From Elymus sibiricus (Eukaryota; Streptophyta; Magnoliopsida; Poales; Poaceae): a DNA stretch of 64,000 nt. A model generated the notes under the pieces. That model worked only from the letters and a program-made list of their open reading frames with translations, did not search any database and was not told the DNA's origin. Shown piece after piece: positions 55,090 through 64,000 of the stretch (position 1 is the first letter of the stretch; every line of letters begins with the position of its first letter). Made by a program: the position numbers and the translations under genes. The stretch is taken from NCBI GenBank assembly GCA_039707655.1, contig CM077676.1:453086379-453150378 (forward strand). The letters are read 5' to 3'.

Positions 55090-58000
55090 TGTATGCCAGC
55101 CCAGAGATTACATCCTCTGGCATACATTCACTTGAACACAGGAATGCCAAACTAACATATATTAAAGGTACGAGACTAAAGAGTTTGAATATTACTACAA
55201 TAGTGAGGCGGCTGAAAAGGCAGACTTAGTGCATCGGCATCTATACATTATTTAGACATAACGAGCCTCGTTCAAAGTAGTAAAAACTAAGCGGAAGCGG
55301 AAGCATAAATAGTAGCGAGACTCCAAACACACAGGGATACTCCTAGGACACATCCTAGTCAGTGAACTTAACGGTATCTCCACAAGTATAGGGATCATCC
55401 TCGGGATCTGGCCAACCAAATCAACATGCCAGGTGAATTCATGGAATGTACTCGCAAGCAAACAAAACCAAGCAAACAAGATACCAGCTGAATCCAAACA
55501 AAGCCATCAAACCACAATAAACGCGAAATCCAAATAAAGGTAGTGCACAAAAAGAAAAGAGCATGGCCAACTAGATCAAGTGATATGCGGCATAACTTAG
55601 TGCATAACTTAACTGGCAAGCCAGGATCAATGTATAATAACCGGCAAGTGGAGAACAGCGTAAGGTAAGTGACTTATCACCAAAAGAATGGGTATTGTAG
55701 TAACACCACAAGTTTGGGACATCATCACTGAACGGAATTTAACCGGCAAGCCGGGACCAACGTATGGTAAAGAAAAGTAAGCATTGAGCCAGGCATCGGT
55801 AGATACCACTGATTCAATGTGACCAACGTAAATAAAATTAACCACTGAGAAGAGTGTCGTTAAACCCTTGAAATCAGTGGGAACAACGTAAATAATGACA
55901 TAAGTGTAACCGCCGAGATGAGTGTCGTGAGACCCTCAGAATCAGTGGGACCAGTAGAAGAATTGTAACCGCACTTATACAGCTCCACACCATCACTAAG
56001 GAAACCGCGGCGATCTCCATCACTTGAGTCAGTGATATTGTGCATGGAGAAAAGACCACAGTACAATGAGATGTAAACAAGAAAAGGCGGGACCGATATC
56101 CCACAAGAAACAATTCCAAATAAAATCACCAAATATGTTCCTCACTGAACGTGAAGCAAAAGTAGTGGTCCCACCACATACTGGTACAACTTAGGGTGGA
56201 CGTTTTTACTTTCAGGACTTGTTCATATTCTCAAGTTTGGCTTAGATCAAAAGTGTGACTTTGTCCCAGCACTGTCCAATCTATTGACATGGCTACTCGA
56301 ATAGTTTTGACTCAGTAGAGGTCGTACACTATACCCAAGCAATGAAACATCTTTTACGGAGATGTCTTGACAAGATAGACCCTAAGCTCACACCTTCCTA
56401 CCAGAATATTGGTAAGGACTCTAACCTTACCTCGAGTGAGAGGGACTGTACCTTACCACCTTTTTCATGGTATCAAATATCCCCTTGCTCGGGACTCTAT
56501 CAAGTACTTAGCTTGACGGGTCAAGTATCTCCACAAGTCAACTGATGCCTATCCCCCTGACCAGTCACATCATTGACCTTGCTCTTTCAGGTATACCTTT
56601 AGTAAGAAAACATGTCCTAGGACCCTACCAAGATCTCCCAACGGATTGCATGGTCGTACTAAATAAAAGTCAGTTTTGTGGCACTAAGGACTCGATCAAG
56701 CCGGTAGAGATTTTAAAGCTTACAACACAATAAACTTCTCAGCAAAACTACTAGCAACATATCAACAAAATATCAAGCCCAAAATGCTCACCAATAAAGC
56801 ATGCTTATCATCACAAGCATAAACAACAATATCAACCATATCACCATAGCAACCATACGCTCACAATAAAACCATACAAGCCATCATAAGAAATGCTCTT
56901 GTTTTGATATAAAAAGTTTTCTGAAACTTTATCCAGAGTCATAAGCATACGAAGCAAGTATCAAGATCATTCCTTTTATCTAACATTTTAAATAAAGTAA
57001 TAAGAGGCATTTTCATCCATAGCAAAAATCATACAAAATTCAAGAATCATCACATGGCATAACGAGCAAAGGTTTAGAAAGCTTGCCTTCACCAGAGGGG
57101 TTGTAGGGGTAGCCTTGCTTACCACCAAGATCAAATCCCTATAGAAAATATTTATAAAGGTTTTCCATTTAATAGGCATATTGCCTAAAAAGGAAAAACT
57201 GAAATATACTTTGCAAAAAAATTCTACCAAGCATACTACTGGAATTGGAATTTCATAACAAACCATCTCCAAAAAGAATCAACTCATTTGGACTTAAAAT
57301 GAGCAAGTTATAGCCAGTAAAAGTTTGGTCTAATGTAATGCATTTATATTAAAATAGAAACTAACTAGGGTTGGTTGGCATTGAAGGCGTATTTCAGGAA
57401 TACGCCAGCTACTAAACCGGTAAACGCAGGCTGGTTATGAATCTATGAATCACTGACAGTGGGACCGACTAATTTAAACCGAAAGGTTATCTATTATAAA
57501 AAAAACCAACCGTGGGGGCTCATCAAAGCGACAATGGCCGGCGATGGAGGTCGAGGGCGAGCTCGGGGAGGGTGCAGATAGTTTGGGGGTGACGTGCGCT
57601 TCCGATCCGTGGGTCACACGGTGGCGGGACTTGCCGGATGGCCTCGTCTTCCTCTGCTCCGGCGGTGGTGCTAGGGCACCTTTATCGAGAGCTCTGCATA
57701 GGAGGTCAAACCAAGCGTGGATGCTTGGAATAGACTCCAGGTGTAGAGGGTGATCTAAGCCTTGGCTTAACCAACTAGGGAAGCAAGGGGCTCGATTGGA
57801 TGGAACCTCGGTGCTCTCCTCTGTGCAGGGCGTCGATTGAGGCAAAGAAGAGAGAACGGGTGCTTTGAGAGGCTGAGGAGGGGTTCTATTTATAGTTGAG
57901 CTCATGGTCATGGTGACCGGTTGTTCGGGTCATGGCATTGAAGAAGACAGATGGCTTGGGGTGACGTGCGCTTCCGATCCGTGGGTCACATGGTGGCGGG

Positions 58001-58447
58001 ACTTGCCGGATAACCTCGTCTTACTTTGCTCCAGCGGCGACGCTAGGGCGCCTCGACCGGGAGCTCTGCATAGGAGGTAAAAGCAAGTGCGGAGACTTGC
58101 ATTAGACTCCAGGTGCATAGGAAGATCTAATCCTTGGCTTAACTCTACCAGAGAAGCAAGGGGTAGGGAGCTACCTTGGAAGAACTCCGCGGCGGCTGTG
58201 AGCTCGATTGGCTCGATAGGATGGAACCTCGGCGCTCACCTCTATGTAGGGCGTTGAGTGAGGGAGAGGAGAGGGGTTGGGTGCTTTGAGAGGCTGGGGA
58301 GGTGCTCTATTTATAATTGAGCTCAAGGTCATGGCGACCAGCTGCTCGGGTCACGGCATTAAAGATGGCAGAGGAGTTCTTGGAGGCAATGGCAGCCATG
58401 GGGCTGCTAGGTAGGTACTTCTAGGTGGTTCCCCATGGTGTGCCCTG
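55090..58447 (-). repeat. Chromovirus LTR C, interrupted
   Basis: Collinear with LTR B from TGTATGCC to about the equivalent of 49420, then cut by the insertion at 58448. The remainder lies beyond 64000 if it survives. Carries a tandem duplication of its promoter region. Confidence 0.7.
57592..58360 (-). repeat. Tandem duplication of the LTR C promoter region
   Basis: Two copies (about 57592-57951 and 57964-58360) both start GTGCGCTTCCGATCCGTGGG and each contain a minus-strand TATA box (plus CTATTTATA at 57886 and 58307). LTRs A and B have one copy. The copies differ by many substitutions and small indels, so the duplication is not recent. Confidence 0.7.
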
Positions 58448-60000
58448 ATACGTCTGAAATGCATGCATAATTTTTGAAGTATTCATGCTATATTTATATC
58501 ATTTATATATGCTTTTGGCACCTATTTAAATCAGTTTCTATTATTTTCCTGGACTAAACTATTAATCCAGTGCCTAGAGCCAGTTGCTGTTTTTTTATTG
58601 TTTTTGGGCTTTGCAGAAAAATCAATTTTATCGGGCCCCAAAAAATCCAGACAAAAATTAGGAATTATTTTACACCAGAAGACTCCACCAGCCATAAGAT
58701 GGAGGCCGATGGAGCCACGAGGCCTCCACGCGGCACCTGCACACGCCACCCCCCTGCTGTGTGGGCCTACCACATGGAGGCTCCTTAAGTCGGTTGGGGC
58801 TGTCATTCGGCCACAAGAAAGTTCCTAAAATAATAATAATAAAACCTTAAAATTTCAGCCCGGTCGGAGTTATGGATCCGCGGATATTTAAGAAACGGCG
58901 ATCTGCGTCAGAAACAGACGAAAAAATAGAGAGATAGAGAGAGATTAGATCCAATCTCGGAGGGGCTCTCATCCTCCAGGAGCCATGGAGGCCAAGGACT
59001 AGAGGGGTAAACCTCTCCCCATCTAGGAGAGAGGCCAAGGAAGAAGAAGAAGGAGGGGGGCCTCTCTCCCCCTCTCTTCCAGTGGAGCCGGAGTGCCACC
59101 GGGCGAACCATCATCGTCTCCATCAACTTCACTGCCTTCACCGACATCTCCCTCACCTTCCTCCCTCTCTATTCAGCGGTCCACTCTACCACAACCCACT
59201 GTAATCCCTCTCTTGAACATGGTATTTGATGCAATGAGTTTTTATCGACTGATTTGTTCCATCGCTATTATGTCTGAGTAGATCCTTTTTGTCCTATGGT
59301 TAATTGGTGATTAAGACTGAGTTGAGTTGCATGGTTTATTTTGTCACTGTCCTTTGGTGCCCATCATACGAGTGAGCACGAATATGGATCACACTTTAGG
59401 GTTTGCAGTATGTAATGAATTTGCATAGGAAGGGTGGCCAGAGTGACATATATTACCATACCCAAGTTTGTTAATTTGTTGCATATGGGATTATAGGGGG
59501 ACCAAATTATCTTAATGCTATGGTTGGGTTTTACCTTAATAAATTCCTAGTAGTTGCGGATGCTTGCTAGGGTATCAATCATAAGAACGTATGAACTCCA
59601 AGTAAGGATAGTATGTTAGCAGAGGCCTCTCCCACATATAAAACTACGATGATGATTATCTTTCTAGTTACCAATAGCCTAGGGACAATTCCACACATCC
59701 TGCCACCACTACTCCACACTCGCTATATTTTAACTTACTTGTTCTTTTATAGTGCAGCAACTAACTTTTATTTACAAGTTCTTTATTATCTCCCAAAGCT
59801 ATCATCCTATACTCACAAAGTACTTCTAGATTTATTTCCTGTTTCTAGGTAAAGCAAACATTCGGTGTACGTAGGGTTGTATCAGTGGTTTATAGAACCT
59901 TAGAGAATACAAATTCTACCTTTGGCTCCTCGTTGGGTTTGACACTCTTACTTATCGAAAAGGCTACAATCGATCCCCTACACTTGTGGGTTATCAATCA
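58448..60000 (+). repeat. 5' LTR of the right-hand element
   Basis: TGATACGTCTG...TTATCAATCA (end 59996 or 60000). Contains a TCC/CTC-rich leader-like part near 59090-59170. Open frames across 58530-59280 are on both strands and not supported. Confidence 0.75.
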
Positions 60001-60010
60001 AGACCTTTTT

Positions 60011-60030
60011 TGGTGCCGTTGCCGGGGAGC
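60011..60030 (+). promoter_or_regulatory. Primer-binding site, tRNA-Asp type
   Basis: TGGTGCCGTTGCCGGGGAGC: one difference from the tRNA-Asp complement in the first 18 bases. Confidence 0.8.
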
Positions 60031-60119
60031 AATAGCGTAGGGTGAATATTATTGTGTGTGCTTGCTTGCTTAAATCACTAAGTAGCTTTTATTTCTGTTC
60101 TTGTTTTCTATCTTTAGTT

Positions 60120-61219
60120 ATGAGTAGGAAACGCAAAATACCAAAAAAATTAGAAGTAGTTGCTCCCAAAAAGGTTGTGGAACTTCCCGAAATCTTCACT
60201 GCTGAAGAGAGATACTTCATGGATTATCTTTGATCCTTTTATGCTTGTGATAAAAACCCCACTAACTTAGTTGGGGGAGAACTTTAAAAGAGCATACAAA
60301 CTATGTGAAACACCGCTTGTCTCAAAAAGGGAAACACTTGGATCATTTACTGATACGATTGCATGGCTTTGCTAGAACTTTATGTGCTCGATATAAAACA
60401 ACTTGTTGCTTTAGGAAGGATACTGTACACCTTCCCTTCCAATGTGAGTACAATGATAATCATACCTTAGCTTCTTATGTTAAGGGAGAATATCATTATT
60501 ATTATAATATAGAACAAATTGAAGAATTTCTTACTTTTAGGGCTGCTTATGAAATTGCCTGTTTGGTTGAGAATGCTGGAAGTGATGATGTTAACATGAA
60601 ATCTGAAAAATTTGCTATCCTTAAATATTTCTTCGAAAATTTCTATAATAATTCGTATGTTACTAATGAAATCAAAATGATCGCCTCTATTATGGGAGAG
60701 ACTAATGTTTTGCAGGAACCTTTGAAGGAAGAGATTGCCAAAACAGTGAGCTCATTAGATGAAGAAGATGAAGAAGAGAGTGAAGAACAAAAGGAGGAAG
60801 AGCGGATTGATCACCCGTGCCCACCTTCTAATCAGAGTAACTCTTTAACTCATACATTGTTTAATTACCCTCCATTCTTACCAGAGGATGAATACTTTGC
60901 TGCTGTATTATGTGATCCTTTGAACTCCTTAGATAATAAATCCCTTTTTGATGACTTTAATGCTTATGGCCACGATGCCCCTCTAATGAAAATTCTGTTG
61001 AGTTTTGTGTGGATGAAGTTTTTAAGACCCGGGAGAGACAGCGATATGAGAGAAGGGTGGAGATGCAAGAGCTCAAGCTTGGGGATGCCCCAAGCATCCC
61101 CGAGAAATTATTTGAAGAGGTCTCAAGATCCAAGCCTGGGGATGCCCCGGCATCCCCCATCTTCCTCAACAAATATCAGTTTGTCTCGGTTGGACCTAAG
61201 TTTTTATTTGTTCACATAA
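60120..61219 (+). pseudogene. gag-like protein of the non-autonomous element, frameshifted
   Basis: An ATG at 60120 starts a basic N-terminus (SRKRKIPKKLEVVAPKKVV) that ends at a TGA (60231-60233). The protein then seems to continue in another frame open from about 60266: KGKHLDHLLIRLHGFARTLC, LASYVKGEYHYYYNIEQIEEF, FAILKYFFENFYNNSYV, an acidic run (EEDEEESEEQKEEE near 60760-60800) and PPFLPEDEYFAAVLCDPLNSLD, to 61219. It has no zinc knuckle, protease or polymerase motifs. Similar lone proteins occur in Triticeae non-autonomous LTR elements. Presumably it aids packaging or nothing; function unknown. The apparent start at 60305 is GTG, so it is not a real plant start. Confidence 0.5.
61081..61157 (+). 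repeat. Two GGGGATGC...GCATCCCC hairpins
   Basis: GGGGATGCCCCAAGCATCCCC (as arms GGGGATGC and GCATCCCC, 61081-61101) and GGGGATGCC..GGCATCCCC (61138-61157), 57 bases apart, near the end of the coding region. Confidence 0.7.
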
Positions 61220-63310
61220 TATGCGTAAATTTTTGGAGCATCATTTTCCTTTTTATTTTGATTAAACAAAACACCATGCTGGTTAGGGATGATTCTTTAT
61301 GGCCCTTGGTTGATTTATAGAATGCTCTATGCACATCACTTATATCTTTTGAGGTTGGCTTTATAGAATGCTCTTTTCGCTTCACTTATATCTTCTGAAC
61401 AAGATGCTTTTTCAATTACATATTCTTCTATTCATCTCTCATTTTCTTTTCTTGGTTTTTCTTTGGATCTTCATTTGCTTCTCATTTGCTTCTTATTTGG
61501 TTCTTATTTGCTTATTTTCTCTTTTCAAGAAAAACTCAAAAAAAGGATTTTATCTGTTTTTCTTTCATTTTTGTTTTACTTCATGTTTTCTCAAAAGTCA
61601 AAAATATTTTCTTGCTTTTTCATTTGGTTCTTCTCTTGGTTTTGTTTCTTTCTTTTACTCTTCTTTGAAAAACTAAAAACCCAAAAATATTTTTGTTTGC
61701 TTTTCTTTAGTTTTATGCTTCTTATTTACTTCTTTTTGTTTTCTTTGTGTTTCTTTATAAAAAAGGTAAAAACAACAAAAAGATTTTCTTTTGCTTTTCT
61801 TTTGTTTTGCGTTGGATCAATGGAACCATTACTTATGTCTTGTAAAGAGCACTATCATATTGGATGTAATACTCTTTGTTCTTCACTTATATCTTTTGGG
61901 GTAGTTTATTATTTACTCTTGCGCTTCACTTATATCTTTAGAGTAAATTTATGAATGAATTGAATATCATGTACTTGAAATTATATATGTGTTGAGAAGT
62001 AAACATGCATCATCCTTTCTTTAATCTATTACAATATAAGTGAAACTATGATAGGTCATATCTTTAATCAAGTAAGGGAGTTATATAATAATGACAAAGG
62101 GCATTAATTGCATTAAGTTATACCTCTCATGTTGTGGTAGTAGGTATCTTCCAGTGAAGGACAGATTGTTTACACATGTTTGATAAATTCCAGTTCAGCC
62201 TTGGTGGTATTCAAGTTTGTAGGTTATCATCATGTTTATGTTTTCTCAATAATGTTACTATTGGAGAATGCATGATTGTGGTTTCTATGCTCACTTGAGT
62301 GGCTGCCCCCAGTCTTTTGCTAGCCTTTTCCTGTACTAAGCATGAATTCTGCTTGTGCATTCAAAATCCTTGAGCCAAAGATTATGCCATAAAGTGTCCA
62401 CCATACCTGCCTATATATGGCATTTTGGCGCCATTCCAAGTAAGTTTTCATGTGCTAGTCTTATGCTTTCCACATCCTCCATTTTGTGTTCTTGACTACA
62501 TCTCATGGGAAACAGTTAAAGTGGATCATTATCTTTCATGCTAAATGATGTCCTTTCCGATGAGCATGAATAATGTGCTCATTTAAATTTGCAAGAGAGC
62601 TGGCAATAAGGGATGCTCAGTCCGAAATAAACAAATAACAAAAAGGCATTCCTCCATGAAAAGTTGAAAGTTGGGAGGCACTCGTGAATTTGGCTAGCCA
62701 TGGTTTGTGAAAGTAAAGGTGGGGAGGATGTGCTAAGCACGGGAACCTCTCTCAAAACTCCAAACAAGTGATAGCATGGAAGATAACGACGATCTTTGCT
62801 GTGAAACCATTGATGTAAGCATACACCTCCTAAAATTGTTTTAATTCTATTTTCAATCAAATAAGGTTTAGCACATGTTAATCCCTACTTCCCTCTGCGA
62901 AGGGCCTATCTATTTACTTTTTCTGTTGAGTCAATTCCATCTTTCTTTCTTTCGGCCCCACCTGTTGAGCATGGGGATTACTCTTAGCTTTGTATGCATT
63001 CTTTAATAGTAATTTCTTGAGCATTGCATAAGTATGATGGTTATCTTCAAATTGGGGTACCTAGTCATCATCTTTACTTCATTGATATCTATGCACTCCT
63101 TTATGTTAGCAGTGTAGTCTTATGAGATTTGCGAGATGCTTCATTATCACATTATGTTATGTTGAACTTAATAAAATGATGCTTCTTGTTATTTGAACTA
63201 TCATTCTCTATGTGATCAAAGGTATGCTCTATTATAGCATTCATAAGTCAAAAAATATTCTTTTATCATCTACCTACACAAGGACGAGCAGGGATTAAGC
63301 TTGGGGATGT
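61220..63310 (+). other. Non-coding interior and polypurine tract of the right-hand element
   Basis: 61400-61800 is T-rich with TTTCTTTTGTTTT runs; its open frames are composition artefacts. CACTTATATCTT recurs at about 61337, 61383, 61881 and 61926. The rest has no coding sense. Purine tract at 63297-63310. Confidence 0.5.
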
Positions 63311-64000
63311 TGATATGTCTCAAACGTATCTATAATTTTTTAAGTATTCATGCTATATTTATATCATTTATATATGTTTTTGGCACCTATTTAAATCATT
63401 TTCAATAATTTTCCTGGACTAACCTATTAATCCAGTGCCCAGTGCAAGTTGTAGTTTTTTATTTTTTTGGACTTTGCAGAAAAATCAATTTTATCGGGCC
63501 CCAAAAAATCCGGGGAAAAAATCAGGAATTAGTTTACACGAGAAGACTCCACCAGGCAGAAGCTGGAGGCTGGGGCAGCCACGAGGGCTCCATGCAGCAC
63601 CTGCAAGCGCCACCCCCTGCCGTGTGAGCCTACCGCGTGGAGGCTCCTTAAGTCGGTTGGGGCTGTCCAACGGCCGCAAGAAAGCTACTAAAATAATAAA
63701 AATACCTATAAAATTTCAGCCCGATCAGAGTTATGGATCTCGGGATATTTAAGAAACAGTGATCTGCATCAGAAACAGACCAAAAAACAAAGAGACAGAG
63801 AGAGATTAGATCCAATCTCGGAGGGGCTCTCGCCCTCCGGGAGCCATGGAGGCCAAGGACCAAAGGGGGAAACCTCTCCCCATCTAGGGGAGAGGCCAAG
63901 GAAGAAGAAGAAGGAGGGGGCCCCTCTCCCCCTCTCTTCCGGTGGCGCCGGAGTGCCACCGGGGGAACCATCATCCCCGCCATTGTCCCATCAACGTCAC
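63311..64000 (+). repeat. 3' LTR of the right-hand element, partial
   Basis: TGATATGTCTCAAACG..., collinear with 58448 onward; the window ends about 690 bases into it. Confidence 0.75.

Larger units (their letters stand above)
38913..58447 (-). mobile_element. Tandem chromovirus (chromodomain Gypsy) array: LTR, internal, LTR, internal, LTR
   Basis: Read on the minus strand from the right: LTR C (55090-58447, cut by a later insertion), internal X (50362-55089), LTR B (46688-50361), internal Y (40801-46687), LTR A (38913-40800). LTR B serves as both the 3' LTR of X and the 5' LTR of Y. Y keeps gag, protease, reverse transcriptase, RNase H and integrase with a chromodomain-like end; X lost most of gag-pol. 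The layout is what unequal recombination between LTRs of one family produces. Tekay-like lineage is inferred from the chromodomain end and tRNA-Met-type primer site. All frames are broken. Confidence 0.75.
58448..64000 (+). mobile_element. Non-autonomous Athila-type LTR element, right end outside the window
   Basis: 5' LTR (58448-60000), tRNA-Asp-type primer site, a short gag-like coding region and a 3' LTR start at 63311 after the purine tract AAGCTTGGGGATGT. No protease, reverse transcriptase or integrase is visible in the 3.3-kb interior. It is inserted in chromovirus LTR C. The LTR opening TGATAYGTCT resembles common Triticeae Athila-type elements. The two LTRs differ strongly over the 510 bases I compared (roughly 12-15% by eye), so it is old, or the LTRs have different histories. 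Confidence 0.7.

Noticed and set aside
58531..59281. Several short frames on both strands in the right-hand LTR
   Set aside because: They recur at the same place in the second LTR on both strands with different residues and contain no motif.
60011..60030. tRNA-Asp gene fragment
   Set aside because: Only the 3'-end complement is present, directly after an LTR; it is a primer-binding site.
60305..61219. Independent gene starting at 60305
   Set aside because: The codon there is GTG, and the frame is open further upstream; it is the continuation of the gag-like protein after a frameshift.
61368..61954. Phe/Leu-rich frames that look like membrane proteins
   Set aside because: Caused by T-rich non-coding DNA; three overlapping frames are all hydrophobic.

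Overview
The window reads as nuclear DNA of a grass, most likely Pooideae (wheat/barley/oat relatives). It is almost wholly nested transposable elements: a CACTA DNA transposon with TACTAGTGGCGTG-type subterminal repeats, Athila-type Gypsy elements primed by tRNA-Asp, a Sirevirus-like Copia element primed by initiator tRNA-Met, and chromodomain Gypsy elements. There are no bacterial signals, no tRNA or rRNA genes and no CRISPR. No convincing intact host gene was found; nearly every reading frame carries stops or frameshifts.

Layout. 1-903: a minus-strand protein relic. 904-29511: a CACTA element whose two imperfect 21-bp ends match at 17 positions. Two retroelements sit inside it. The first is an Athila-type Gypsy complex (1279-10299) flanked by GTTAC/CTTAC, built as LTR, internal, LTR, partial internal, partial LTR. 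The second is a 13.8-kb Copia element (14762-28588) with a perfect ATTAT target duplication and LTRs about 2% different, which splits an exon of an older spliced gene relic. 29670-35601: a second Athila-type element without integrase and without a 3' LTR. 35602-38912: LTR-like and minisatellite DNA. 38913-58447: a minus-strand tandem chromovirus array of three LTRs and two internal regions, one internal region gutted and patched with foreign LTR pieces. 58448-64000: a non-autonomous Athila-type element inserted into the last chromovirus LTR and running off the right edge.

The most interesting system is the 3' half of the Copia element (about 22370-26746). Downstream of gag-pol it has what looks like its own transcription unit: a G-box, a TATATAT box, a GC-rich leader, a GT-AG intron ending four bases before an ATG, and one frame of about 1,200 codons for a nuclear-looking, proline-rich protein of unknown function. 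The Athila-type element at 5149-6355 has a similar layout, with a pyrimidine-rich leader, a GTATGT...AG intron and an ATG right after the acceptor. Other points of note are a recurrent GGTACGAGC...GCTCGTACC hairpin confined to Athila-type DNA, a 70-bp tandem repeat with paired CCATGG sites, a 42-bp minisatellite open in frame on both strands, a duplicated TATA region in one chromovirus LTR, and an extra ORF between LTR and gag with a shared stop at codon 54.

Relative order inferred from nesting: CACTA first, then the Athila complex and Copia inside it (Copia young); chromovirus array first, then the 58448 element inside it. All divergence figures are hand counts.
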